DNA of 64,000 bases from JABMQB01 sp964575025 (GTDB lineage Bacteria; Bacteroidota; Bacteroidia; Bacteroidales; Prolixibacteraceae): contig CAZNPV010000004.1 in assembly GCA_964575025.1 (NCBI GenBank), forward strand, positions 55,696-119,695. The letters run 5' to 3'. The notes beneath the pieces are model-generated. The model did no database searches. It was not told the origin of the DNA and saw nothing but the letters and a program-made list of their open reading frames with translations. Shown here piece by piece: positions 9,012-17,882 of the stretch. The position numbers and the translations under genes are program-made. Position 1 is the stretch's first letter. Each line of letters opens with the position of its first letter.

Positions 9012-10568
9012 ATGAGAAAAATAAAAATACTTTGGATTGATGATGAAATTGATCTTTTAAGGGCGCACATCATTTTTTTGCAGGAAAAGGGATACGAGGT
9101 GGAAACAGCCAACAATGGTTCTGATGCGATTGAACTGGTCCGAATCAGGTACTATGATATCATTTTCCTGGATGAGAACATGCCGGGTTTGAGCGGGCTG
9201 AAAACACTTACCGAGATCAAAGCACTCGCTCCCAATGTGCCGGTGGTAATGATCACCAAAAGTGAGGAAGAAAACATTATGGATGAAGCGATCGGTTCAA
9301 AAATGTCAGACTACCTGATCAAGCCGGTAAATCCGAAACAGATCCTGCTCTCCATAAAGAAGAACATCGATCAGAAACGGCTTGTCACACAGCAAACCAC
9401 GTCGGCCTATCAAACTCAGTTTGCCCGGATTGGAATGCAAATCAATGACCGTTTGTCTTTTGATGACTGGAAAGATATATACCGGAAACTGGTCTATTGG
9501 GAACTGGAGTTGAGTGCATCCGACGATACGGCCATGGACGAAGTACTGGTGATGCAGAAAAACGAAGCCAACAATGCCTTTTGCCGGTTTATTAAAGAAA
9601 ACTACATCAACTGGTTCGGGAAAGAGATCGGGAATCGTCCTCTCATGTCCCCTGACATTTTTAAACACAAGGTTTTTCCGCTTCTGGACAAAGGCAAAAA
9701 AATATTTCTCCTTGTGATTGATAACCTCAGGTACGACCAGTGGAGGATCATCAGCAGTGTAATCAACGAATACTTCAATACGGTCGAGGAAGATCTGTAT
9801 TACAGTATCCTTCCGACAGCAACGATGTATGCCCGGAATTCCATGTTTGCAGGGCTGATGCCATCTGAAATCCAAAAGCTTTACCCCACCCTTTGGGAAC
9901 ATGACGACAACGAAGGCAATAAAAACCGGCACGAGGAAGAACTGCTGCAAAAACAGATGGCCAGGTATGCCCGGAAAGAAAAATTCTCCTACGGGAAAGT
10001 CCCCAACCTGAGATCCGGCAAGAAACTGGTTGAAAACATCCGGAACTCTTTAAAAAATGATCTCTCCGTGCTGGTTTTCAATTTTGTGGATATGGTCTCC
10101 CATGCACGCACGGAGATGGAGATGATCAAAGAACTGGCCAACGATGAAAAAGCCTATCGTTCGCTGACCTTAAGCTGGTTTACCCACTCCCCTCTGCTGG
10201 AGTTGATCAGGCTGCTGGCTGAAAACGATATCCTGCTGATGGTTACCACAGACCACGGAACCATCAAGGTAAACAATCCAATAAGAGTTATCGGCGACCG
10301 GGAGACCAACACAAACCTGCGTTACAAAATGGGACGGAATCTTAATTACAAAGCAAAAGAGGTTTTTGAAATCACCCATCCGGGCCAGGCTTTTCTGCCA
10401 ATACGAAATGTGAGCTCTTCCTATATTTTTGCGCTGAACAATGATTTCTTTGTGTATCCGAACGATTATAATTACTACGCCAATTATTACAAAAACACTT
10501 TCCAGCACGGGGGTATTTCCATGGAAGAAGTAATCATTCCTTTAATAACCATGGCACCAAAAATTTAA
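9012..10568 (+). CDS. porX: T9SS response regulator PorX (receiver + PglZ domain)
   Basis: A 518-residue two-domain protein. Residues 1-120 are a CheY-like receiver with acidic residues D10/D11, the phospho-acceptor D54 in FLDENMPG, and a conserved Thr and Lys (VVMITKSEE, YLIKPVNP). Residues of about 200-510 are a PglZ/alkaline-phosphatase-superfamily domain (LVIDNLRYDQW, FVDMVSHART, MVTTDHGTIKV). PorX controls type IX secretion in Porphyromonas together with PorY. The frame is open back to 8832, inside porW, but the family start matches the ATG at 9012, where the receiver fold begins. No cognate kinase gene is in the window. Confidence 0.9.
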   Translation: MRKIKILWIDDEIDLLRAHIIFLQEKGYEVETANNGSDAIELVRIRYYDIIFLDENMPGLSGLKTLTEIKALAPNVPVVMITKSEEENIMDEAIGSKMSDYLIKPVNPKQILLSIKKNIDQKRLVTQQTTSAYQTQFARIGMQINDRLSFDDWKDIYRKLVYWELELSASDDTAMDEVLVMQKNEANNAFCRFIKENYINWFGKEIGNRPLMSPDIFKHKVFPLLDKGKKIFLLVIDNLRYDQWRIISSVINEYFNTVEEDLYYSILPTATMYARNSMFAGLMPSEIQKLYPTLWEHDDNEGNKNRHEEELLQKQMARYARKEKFSYGKVPNLRSGKKLVENIRNSLKNDLSVLVFNFVDMVSHARTEMEMIKELANDEKAYRSLTLSWFTHSPLLELIRLLAENDILLMVTTDHGTIKVNNPIRVIGDRETNTNLRYKMGRNLNYKAKEVFEITHPGQAFLPIRNVSSSYIFALNNDFFVYPNDYNYYANYYKNTFQHGGISMEEVIIPLITMAPKI

Positions 10569-10589
10569 ACCGTGATTCTATTCCGGAGG

Positions 10590-11447
10590 CTACGGGAAAT
10601 TCTGTTTTACGATGAAATCTCCTTTATTTACACCGAGCAGGTTGCCAATAACCTGGCATTTAATCATCATCAGAAAAAACAGGCGGGGATCCTTTTCGTT
10701 CATCAGGCCTTCATAATTCCCCATCCCTTTGGAGATAATCAGGTCCGCTGAATCATAAAGCTCCCTGAATTCTCTGCTTACCCTGTGGAGTACGGTGGAA
10801 GGACAATCGTCGCCGTTGCTGATCACTTTTGCCACTTCATGCATACCTGTTTCGCGTGCTTCCTTCAGGGTAGCATCATTTAACACCGGTTTCTCCCGTA
10901 CAGCAAACCAGACATCCGGATGCCCCATGGTTTCCAGAAACAGTTTGTCGAGCACTATTTCCCCACAATTATCCCCCAGATAAAGAACGATTCCTGCTTT
11001 TTCAATGGCAGCCTGAAGTTTCCGGGAATGATCAATGGCAAAGCGACCGTACAATACCTTTTCCAGGACCTGATCCACATTAAACACATGGTTTGGACCA
11101 AAATCAATGATATTGCCGGCAATCGCAAGACGCAACGCCGTATCGAACGGATTACGCGAAGCAATCACTTTTTTCTGAAACTCTTCATACCGGGCCAGCA
11201 TTTTCCGGTTGCTTTCCTTTTTCTCCATCCTGTAAGGATCTGCTACCGTAGAATAACTTCTCATCTTTTCCAGTATATTCCGGGTAATCTCAGGGGAATT
11301 GCTGGCTTCAAAATCGATCTGCTGAATTTCCTTCTCAAGTTCAGCAAGCAGTTTTCTGCCCTCATTTTCTGTTATTCCGAATTTTTTCATTCGGAGAGGC
11401 AGCGATTCCATCTGGCATTGCAAACACTCTTTTTGCATACGTTCCAT
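10590..11447 (-). CDS. DUF89 / ARMT1-like protein, putative metal-dependent phosphatase
   Basis: A DUF89-family protein of about 285 residues. Characterised relatives are metal-dependent phosphatases that remove damaged phosphometabolites, but the substrate here is unknown. The N-terminal CLQC motif is typical of the stand-alone prokaryotic subfamily. The conserved core includes LYLGDNCGEIVLDKLF (D/N metal ligands), VREKPVLNDAT and SKGMGNYEGL, all family signatures. The frame can be extended to a TTG at 11513, but the ATG at 11447 puts the start just before the conserved CxxC, so I prefer it. It lies downstream of rnpA on the same strand, after a hairpin. Confidence 0.75.
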   Translation of the reverse strand: MERMQKECLQCQMESLPLRMKKFGITENEGRKLLAELEKEIQQIDFEASNSPEITRNILEKMRSYSTVADPYRMEKKESNRKMLARYEEFQKKVIASRNPFDTALRLAIAGNIIDFGPNHVFNVDQVLEKVLYGRFAIDHSRKLQAAIEKAGIVLYLGDNCGEIVLDKLFLETMGHPDVWFAVREKPVLNDATLKEARETGMHEVAKVISNGDDCPSTVLHRVSREFRELYDSADLIISKGMGNYEGLMNEKDPRLFFLMMIKCQVIGNLLGVNKGDFIVKQNFP

Positions 11448-11520
11448 GTGCAGCCATCCGATACCTGCAGAGAAAAATTCAGAGGCCGGACAGTGACTTT
11501 TTTTAAATTCCAATTCATTC

Positions 11521-11547
11521 AGCCTGAATAAATCAACGATTCAGGCT
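11521..11547 (-). terminator. hairpin across the rnpA stop codon
   Basis: AGCCTGAAT at 11521-11529 and ATTCAGGCT at 11539-11547 form a perfect 9-bp stem with a 9-base loop. It spans the rnpA stop and separates rnpA from the DUF89 gene. There is no clear T-run on the minus-strand 3' side, so it may reduce read-through or act in RNA processing rather than being a full terminator. Confidence 0.4.
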
Positions 11548-11912
11548 ATTTTATCTAATGTTTTCCTTATGCTTTTTTCTATGGTTGCATAGGGTAGGAT
11601 TTCTTTGGCAATATAGATAAATACAATTGCCAATCTTTTATTTTCCAGTTTTTTATAGAACTCAGGTTTGTTTAACCGGTAGGCTTCTTTCATTCTTCGT
11701 TTCAAAAGATTCCGGTCTACTGCCCGGCTGAAATTTCTCCTGCCGATGGCAAAAGCAGCTTTTGCCGGAAATATTTCCTGTGGATCGGTTTCGAGGTAAA
11801 CCGCTTTCACAGGATAGACCACACGGGTTTTTCCTTTTTCAAAAATCCGGGTTATCCGCTTTTTGCCGGTAAGCCGCTCTGCTTTTTTAAAAACAAAACC
11901 CTGTTCGTTCAT
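11541..11912 (-). CDS. rnpA: ribonuclease P protein component
   Basis: RnpA binds the RNase P RNA and helps cleave the 5' leader from pre-tRNAs. The 123-residue product has the usual opening FKKAERLTGKKRI, the FAIGRRNFSRAVDRNLLKRRMKEAYR segment carrying the family's RNR-type signature (here DRNLLKRRM), and a basic helix. The ATG at 11912 fits the family start; an ATG at 11939 would add nine residues. In this genome rnpA follows hemD, and rpmH does not precede it within the window. The RNase P RNA gene itself was not seen. Confidence 0.9.
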   Translation of the reverse strand: MNEQGFVFKKAERLTGKKRITRIFEKGKTRVVYPVKAVYLETDPQEIFPAKAAFAIGRRNFSRAVDRNLLKRRMKEAYRLNKPEFYKKLENKRLAIVFIYIAKEILPYATIEKSIRKTLDKIA

Positions 11913-12002
11913 CGTGTTCCAAAAATACGTTAAAGCCATTCAAGAACAAAACATAAAAGCCAGCATGGAACAGCTGGCTTTGTGATTCAAAAACCAAAAA
12001 AT

Positions 12003-12746
12003 CTATTTATTGATGTTTTTTATGTATTGTTCCAGGGCCATAGTCATAGAGGGAGCCTGTGGTGTCGGGGCCTGAATATCAAGTCTCAATCCTGCTTCTT
12101 TAACCGCATTGGCTGTGGATGGTCCGAAGGATGCAATCCGGGTATCGTTCTGTTTGAAATCAGGAAAATTCTGAAGCAAAGACCGGATACCCGACGGACT
12201 GAAAAAAACAAGGATGTCGTAATTCACATCTTTCAGGTCGGAGAGATCGCTGCTGATGGTCCGGTATAAAATGGCCCTGGTATAGTTGTACCCCCCTTGT
12301 GTAAGAAGGTTGGGGATCTCCGGCTTGTGAATATGCGATAAAGGAACAAGGTATTTTTCGTCTTTATGCTTTTTCATCACCTCCAGGAGATCTGCAAACG
12401 TCCCGATCCCGTAAAAAATCTTGCGTTTCCTGTAAACAATATACTTTTGCAGATAAAAGGCGGCAGCTTCCGAAATACAGAAATATTTCATGGTGTCAGG
12501 GACCGTTACCCGCATTTCCTGAGCAATCCGGAAAAAATGATCAATGGCAGTCCGGCTGGTGAAAAGTACCGCACTGTGATCTAAAATCTGAATTCTTGTC
12601 TGCCTGAACTCCTTGGCGGAAACACCCTCTACCTGTATAAAAGGACGGAAATCAATCTTTATATTGCTCCGGGCCGCCAGGTCAAAATACGGAGACTTTT
12701 CAGTTTCAGGCTTGGGTTGTGAAACGAGTATCTTCTTAACTTTCAA
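12003..12746 (-). CDS. hemD: uroporphyrinogen-III synthase
   Basis: A 247-residue HemD-like protein, which closes and inverts ring D of hydroxymethylbilane to give uroporphyrinogen III in tetrapyrrole synthesis. The family is poorly conserved. Visible marks are LVSQPKPE at the N-terminus, AVLFTSRTAIDHFF near residue 60 and DILVFFSPSGIRSLLQNF with ASFGPSTANAVKEAG in the second lobe. Gene order DUF4271-hemD-rnpA is common in Bacteroidota and supports the call. It lies 21 bases downstream of the DUF4271 gene. Confidence 0.85.
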   Translation of the reverse strand: MKVKKILVSQPKPETEKSPYFDLAARSNIKIDFRPFIQVEGVSAKEFRQTRIQILDHSAVLFTSRTAIDHFFRIAQEMRVTVPDTMKYFCISEAAAFYLQKYIVYRKRKIFYGIGTFADLLEVMKKHKDEKYLVPLSHIHKPEIPNLLTQGGYNYTRAILYRTISSDLSDLKDVNYDILVFFSPSGIRSLLQNFPDFKQNDTRIASFGPSTANAVKEAGLRLDIQAPTPQAPSMTMALEQYIKNINK

Positions 12747-12767
12747 GTTAATTACTTTTAATTAAAC

Positions 12768-13901
12768 TTAAAACCCTACTTGTACCTTAACAATTTTATA
12801 AATCAAAAACAACGGTAGAATTTCAAGGGTACAAAGGTACAAAAAGAGATAAAATATTGAAAATTGTTTTTTTAATAATAGTATAATCCCCCGCAGAAGG
12901 GCCATCCCATAAAAAATTCCTGTTAAAATCAGGCCCGGAATAAGAAAAAAGAGCGGGTTTAAAAGAGGCGAAAAAGCAATCACAACCACAAACGGAAAAA
13001 GAAATAACCCCAGCACCCGGTTGTAGTTGCCCAGGTTAAAAAGGTATTCTCTGGTCTCTTCCAGTCCTTCCACGACAACTCCCACCATCAGGTAGGCTAC
13101 ATTTTTTAAAAGAAAATATCCCGGTACTGCCACAATACAGCATAAAAAGAGGGGTAAATTTTTTAAGGGCAGGCCGGATTCAAAACAGGTAAGCACCTGA
13201 TAAGCAAAAACGGAAAAAACAACATAAAAAAAGATACCCAGGCGAGAGCCCCCATCCATAAATGAATAGGTCCGCTCCCGAAATAACCTGGCTGATGTTG
13301 CATAATTAACAGTCGACTTCAGCAAGTATACAAGGTACTTTGTGTACACATTTTTTACCGATGCAAAAAGAACCAGGCACCCTAAAAGAATCAGGGTTAA
13401 CCAGTCGTAATTTACCTGGTGGATCTTATGGACAGGCAGGACGACTTCCCGGGGAACAGCTTCCTCCTGAAACTCCAGGTCCTGATGAGCCTGTGGTTCA
13501 ACCAAAACAAAGGAATCGCTCAGGATTCTTTGTTTCTGCCGGGGTGCAGCCTGGCTGATACCCTCTTTCCGTGGCTCCTGCTGTCTGATTTCCTGCTGGT
13601 GTGTTTCCTGAGTTTCCCGGGGCTGTGGTACTCCGGATTGTATCTTCGGTACATCCCCGGACCGGGTACGGGTAACCGTATCCACCGGAAGAGGTTTTGT
13701 CTTCATTACAGCCTTTTCCAGATCCAGGGTAACAGGTTTTACATCCCGGGATGACAGATCCGGAATAATCACGGTTCTCACCGTGTCGGGCTGCTGATAT
13801 ATAATGACCTGATCCATACTGCCGGATTGCAAAGATACAGAAAATCCGGACCCGTTCACCAGAGCTTCAGGGTATTGTTTTACAACCAGGGGGAACAGCA
13901 T
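12768..13901 (-). CDS. DUF4271 integral membrane protein
   Basis: A 377-residue protein. The first 165 residues are polar, rich in Gln, Pro and Glu, and look disordered. The C-terminal 210 residues hold about six or seven hydrophobic segments, such as WLTLILLGCLVLFASV and FFLIPGLILTGIFYGM. This layout matches DUF4271 proteins, which are nearly always found just upstream of hemD in Bacteroidota. No biochemical function is established. It sits between the small gene behind polA and hemD, all on the minus strand, so a shared transcript is likely. Confidence 0.75.
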   Translation of the reverse strand: MLFPLVVKQYPEALVNGSGFSVSLQSGSMDQVIIYQQPDTVRTVIIPDLSSRDVKPVTLDLEKAVMKTKPLPVDTVTRTRSGDVPKIQSGVPQPRETQETHQQEIRQQEPRKEGISQAAPRQKQRILSDSFVLVEPQAHQDLEFQEEAVPREVVLPVHKIHQVNYDWLTLILLGCLVLFASVKNVYTKYLVYLLKSTVNYATSARLFRERTYSFMDGGSRLGIFFYVVFSVFAYQVLTCFESGLPLKNLPLFLCCIVAVPGYFLLKNVAYLMVGVVVEGLEETREYLFNLGNYNRVLGLFLFPFVVVIAFSPLLNPLFFLIPGLILTGIFYGMALLRGIILLLKKQFSIFYLFLYLCTLEILPLFLIYKIVKVQVGF

Positions 13902-13979
13902 TCAGAACTGAAGGGTAGAAACCGGCCCCTTCCTTCCTCCTGAAGGGCAACAGATCCTTCGCCTGTCCGGAACCGGTCA

Positions 13980-14129
13980 TCAGCAATTTTCCTCCTCATA
14001 TTTCTCGAGCAGACATACCAGTCTGTATAACTCTCCGGTCAGAGGGGAGTCAGAAGGAATATGGCAGATTTCAAGAAATCGTATCAATGCCTCCCGGTAG
14101 TCTTCTTCTGTCTCTAATTTTTCAGGCAT
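13980..14129 (-). CDS. 49-residue protein like the N-terminus of HigA antitoxins
   Basis: A short gene that starts with ATG eight bases after the polA stop and ends in TGA, with no in-frame stop between. The product has the helix opening TEEDYREAL and the later GELYRLVCLLEKYEE, a pattern I know from the N-terminal region of COG5499 (HigA-like) antitoxins. The helix-turn-helix part of HigA is missing and no toxin gene is adjacent. The tight spacing suggests translational coupling to polA. It may be a conserved small protein in its own right or a decayed antitoxin. The call rests on pattern memory, not on alignment. Confidence 0.6.
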   Translation of the reverse strand: MPEKLETEEDYREALIRFLEICHIPSDSPLTGELYRLVCLLEKYEEENC

Positions 14130-14137
14130 ACCTTCAT

Positions 14138-16912
14138 TTAATGAGCATCATGCCAGTTTGCAGCATTTTTTATTTCGATGATCAGAGGAACGCCAATATC
14201 TGCAGCCTTTTCCATCCCGTTGGTTACGATCTCCTTCATCAGGCTGAGTTCTGGTTTATACACATCAAAATTCAGTTCGTCATGTACCTGAAGGATCATT
14301 CCTGACCGTAATTTATGTTTAACCATATCATCATAAATGCGGATCATCGCAATTTTAATTATATCAGCAGCGGATCCCTGAATGGGAGTGTTGATTGCAT
14401 TTCGTTCTGCAATTCCCCGTACTACGGCATTCGCGGAATTTATATCATGTAAATAACGTTTGCGTCCGTAAATTGTTTGTACATAACCATCCTTTCGTGC
14501 CTGGGCAATGGTTTTATCCAGAAATGCCTTGATTCCAGGGAAATTTTCGAAATACTCATCAATCAGCTCTTTAGCCTCATGTCGGGGTATATTAAGCCGT
14601 TGAGCCAGACCGAAAGCGGAAATACCGTACAAAATCCCGAAATTGGCGGTTTTTGCTTTTCTGCGCTGTTCGGGAGTTACATCTGAAACCTCAATCCGGT
14701 AAATTTTTGCAGCTGTAAGGGCATGGATATCCTTCCCCTCCCGGAAGGCCGAAATCATCTGTTCATCTTTGCTTAAAGCAGCAATAATCCTGAGTTCAAT
14801 CTGTGAATAGTCAGCCGACAGAAAGGTATAATCCGTTCCGGAAGGAATAAATGCTTTCCGGATTTCCCTGCCTTCAGCTTCCCTGATCGGTATATTCTGC
14901 AGGTTCGGATTGTTTGAACTGAGTCTTCCCGTAGCTGTCACTGCCTGATTAAAAGAAGTATGCACTTTGCCTGTCTTGGGGTTAATCAATGCCGGCAAGG
15001 TCTCCACATAGGTGGAAAGCAATTTCCTGGCTCCCCGGAAATCGAGAACCTTCTGAACAATCGGATGTTTATCAACCAACCGGATTAATACATCTTCGCT
15101 GGTGGAGTATTGTTTGGTTTTTGTTTTTTTGGCATTGGTATTGATTTTCAGCTTTTCGAAAAGAATCGGCCCCAGTTGTTTTGGGGATGACACATTAAAC
15201 TCCTCACCGGCCATTTCAATAATTTCCTTTTCAAGGCTTTCAATCCTGTCCCGGAGTTTTTCTGCATAGCGATTTAACTCTCCGGTATTAAGAGATACAC
15301 CGGCTCCTTCCATGTGCACCAGCACCGGAACAAGCGGCATTTCAATTTTTTCAAAAAGTTCCCGGAGTCCGTTCGTATCCAGTTCCCGTTCGAGGACTTG
15401 TTTCAACTGCAGCGTCAGGTCTGCATCTTCACAGGAATAATCCCGGAGTTTTTCCTTATCGACGTCGCCCATTGACAACTGCTCCCTTCCCTTTTTGCCG
15501 ATCAGGCTTTCCGTAGGTATTTTCCGGTACGAGAGATACACCTCACACAGGCTGTCGAGATTGTGTTTCAGGCCGGGTTCGATCAGGTAATGCGCCAGCA
15601 TCGTATCAAAAAGATCTCCGTGTACCTCCATTCCATACTGGTTTAACATTGCTATATCGAACTTGATATTTTGCCCGGTTTTCAAAATCTTCCTGTCGGA
15701 AAACACCTCCCTGAATTCTGCCACGACCTTCTCACACGCTTTCCTGTTAGGCGGAAGGGTAACACAAAAAGCCTCGCCTTTGCGGAAGGAAAAAGAGAGG
15801 CAAACCAGATCGGCCGTTAAGGGGTCGAGGCCGGTAGTTTCCGTGTCGAAACAAAACAGATCCTGAACAGATAATTCAGCCCGTAAGCTGGCTCGCTGCA
15901 TTTCATTTTCGACCAGGTAGTACTGATGGGGTACGGTTTTTATGGTATTGTATGATTTCTCTTCAGAAGGCTTTGTACCGGTGTTTTCTGAATGAAAGAG
16001 CGAACCCTGTACAGCCTGCGCAGAAGAACTTTCCAGGTTAAGCCTCTGAATAAGGGCTTTGAATTCGAGCTCTTCAAGTACACCCTTTAAGGCTTCTGTG
16101 TTGGGTTCTTTGCGCTTTAATGTTTCCGGATGAAAAACAAAGGGTACATCCCGGATAATTACGGCCAGTTTTTTCGAAAGCCGGACCTGATCTTCATATT
16201 TTTCGAGGTTTTCTCTTTGTTTTCCTTTTACTTCGTCGATATGTTCATACAGGCCCTCAACCGATCCATATGTGGCAATCAGTTTTTGAGCATTTTTAGG
16301 GCCAATTCCCGGACATCCCGGGATATTGTCGGCCGAATCACCCATAAGTCCCAGAATATCAACCACCTGATCCGGACTTTCGATGCCGAAGTTTTCCCTG
16401 ACTTTCTGAAGATCCCACACGACTGCCTCGTCGCCTGATTTTCCGGGTTTATACATATACACACGATCCGAAATAAGCTGGGCATAATCCTTATCCGGAG
16501 TCATCATAAACGTTTCAAATCCTTGTTTTTCCGCTTTTTTCGCCAGGGTTCCGATAATATCATCGGCTTCGTAGCCTTCCAGTTCCAGCACAGGAATCTG
16601 AAAAGCGTCAATGATCTTACGGATATACGGAATTGATTTTCGCAGGTCTTCCGGCATCTCTTCCCTGTTTGCTTTATAGGGTGCATACAACTCATTCCGG
16701 AACGTTTTCCGGGATACATCAAAAGCCACTCCGATGTATGCCGGGTTTTCCGTTTCCAGAACCTGAACGAGGGTATTGGTGAAGCCCAGCATAGCCGACG
16801 TATTGATCCCTTTGGAATTAAACCGCGGATTGCGTATAAAGGCAAAGTAACTTCGGTAAATCAATGCCAGTGCATCAAGGAGAAATAATTTTTTCGGATT
16901 TTGTTCAGCCAT
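14138..16912 (-). CDS. polA: DNA polymerase I
   Basis: A 924-residue full-length Pol I with three domains. The 5'-3' exonuclease (about 1-290) has the DALALIYRSYFAF and GYEADDIIGTLA motifs. The 3'-5' exonuclease (about 320-510) keeps the acidic residues in FDTETTGLDP, so proofreading should be active. The polymerase domain has motif A (SADYSQIELRI), motif B (RRKAKTANFGILYG) and motif C (QVHDELNFDV). It fills gaps in repair and replaces RNA primers during lagging-strand synthesis. It heads a minus-strand series running on through the small HigA-like gene to DUF4271, hemD and rnpA. Confidence 0.95.
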   Translation of the reverse strand: MAEQNPKKLFLLDALALIYRSYFAFIRNPRFNSKGINTSAMLGFTNTLVQVLETENPAYIGVAFDVSRKTFRNELYAPYKANREEMPEDLRKSIPYIRKIIDAFQIPVLELEGYEADDIIGTLAKKAEKQGFETFMMTPDKDYAQLISDRVYMYKPGKSGDEAVVWDLQKVRENFGIESPDQVVDILGLMGDSADNIPGCPGIGPKNAQKLIATYGSVEGLYEHIDEVKGKQRENLEKYEDQVRLSKKLAVIIRDVPFVFHPETLKRKEPNTEALKGVLEELEFKALIQRLNLESSSAQAVQGSLFHSENTGTKPSEEKSYNTIKTVPHQYYLVENEMQRASLRAELSVQDLFCFDTETTGLDPLTADLVCLSFSFRKGEAFCVTLPPNRKACEKVVAEFREVFSDRKILKTGQNIKFDIAMLNQYGMEVHGDLFDTMLAHYLIEPGLKHNLDSLCEVYLSYRKIPTESLIGKKGREQLSMGDVDKEKLRDYSCEDADLTLQLKQVLERELDTNGLRELFEKIEMPLVPVLVHMEGAGVSLNTGELNRYAEKLRDRIESLEKEIIEMAGEEFNVSSPKQLGPILFEKLKINTNAKKTKTKQYSTSEDVLIRLVDKHPIVQKVLDFRGARKLLSTYVETLPALINPKTGKVHTSFNQAVTATGRLSSNNPNLQNIPIREAEGREIRKAFIPSGTDYTFLSADYSQIELRIIAALSKDEQMISAFREGKDIHALTAAKIYRIEVSDVTPEQRRKAKTANFGILYGISAFGLAQRLNIPRHEAKELIDEYFENFPGIKAFLDKTIAQARKDGYVQTIYGRKRYLHDINSANAVVRGIAERNAINTPIQGSAADIIKIAMIRIYDDMVKHKLRSGMILQVHDELNFDVYKPELSLMKEIVTNGMEKAADIGVPLIIEIKNAANWHDAH

Positions 16913-17257
16913 ATCTGTTATGTTGGTTACTTGTTCAGAAGCAATCCGTCGCAGCCATACAACGCAAGTGCCAATTCAAAATGAAAACAGCTGGAAATCC
17001 TGGTTTTTGCGATTTTCCGGTGTTTTCAACGATAACGTAAATGTACAGATTTTTGGGAAAGGAGCAGAACTCTTTCCCGGAGGATTTCCGGCAGAATCTT
17101 TTCAGAAATGCATCCCCTTGTCCGGGGAGCTTCCTGTTGCCGGAAGTACCTGCCAAAGAAATTTCCGGGCCGACCGGGCCACAGCAGCAGAAAGGCAGGC
17201 CTGAATCAGAAAAATACTGTTTTGCGAAGGAACCGGTCTGCTTTGGAGGTTCTTTTT
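16913..17257. other. intergenic stretch, nothing recognised
   Basis: These 345 bases lie upstream of polA and downstream of the DUF4252 gene. Open frames here are short and lack recognisable content. A GAACC/GGTTC inverted repeat followed by seven T residues (about 17230-17256, + strand) could be a weak hairpin. The polA promoter should be here, but no TAnnTTTG match was found on the minus strand. Confidence 0.4.
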
Positions 17258-17758
17258 TTATTCATCGGAAAATTCTTTGCCTGCTTTTTTCAGCCCTTCA
17301 ATGTCTTCCACCAGAAAATCCCCAAAGAATGAAACGACAAACCGTAATCCGTTTTGGTTGTTGTTTTGAATAAAAACATGGCATTCCTGGTATTTGTCCC
17401 TTTTCCCCATCAGCCATATTTCTGCGTCATCATTGTGGGATTCCTCATCTTCATATTTCTTATAAACGGATTTTGGAAGGTAATCAATGGCCTTCCCCAG
17501 AAACTGATCGCCGGATAAATTTCCCTTTTCAGGATTATAGGACATAAAACGGATTTTTGTCAGATGGCCCGTAACCTGTTTTTCATCCTCATCATCGCCC
17601 AGATTAATATTGAACGCATCTGTCATGTTCTTTGAGAACAAAAAATGAGTGACTCCATCATGACCGGATAAATGATCATACATTTTGTCTGACCGGCTTT
17701 GTCCATAACCCGTAAAACAAAGCATCACAAAGGCAACCAATAAAAATAAATTTTTCAT
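17258..17758 (-). CDS. DUF4252 domain-containing exported protein
   Basis: A 166-residue protein with a signal peptide (MKNLFLLVAF... ending near GYGQ) and a DUF4252-like body, a small family found in Bacteroidota and of unknown function. The C-terminal part alternates charged and aromatic residues, with SFFGDFLVEDIEGL near the end. The frame allows an ATG 18 codons upstream (17812), but that would place polar residues ahead of the signal peptide, so the ATG at 17758 is preferred. It is the last gene of the PadR-PspC series on the minus strand. Confidence 0.65.
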   Translation of the reverse strand: MKNLFLLVAFVMLCFTGYGQSRSDKMYDHLSGHDGVTHFLFSKNMTDAFNINLGDDEDEKQVTGHLTKIRFMSYNPEKGNLSGDQFLGKAIDYLPKSVYKKYEDEESHNDDAEIWLMGKRDKYQECHVFIQNNNQNGLRFVVSFFGDFLVEDIEGLKKAGKEFSDE

Positions 17759-17882
17759 GCGGGAACCATTGTCCGTTACCAAAGCGATTCCCGGTGGCAG
17801 ATTTTTTTTCATGATTAATGAGTTATATAGCTTTTTGATTCAACTGTTAAGACGTGATAAACCCTCTTTTATTACATGGCAT

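Noticed and set aside
10920..11531. 203-codon open frame on the + strand
   Set aside because: It lies opposite the DUF89 gene, which has clear family motifs; the + strand frame has no recognisable content.
17230..17256. Possible terminator on the + strand (GAACC/GGTTC then T-run)
   Set aside because: No + strand gene leads into it; the stem is only five base pairs with a long loop.
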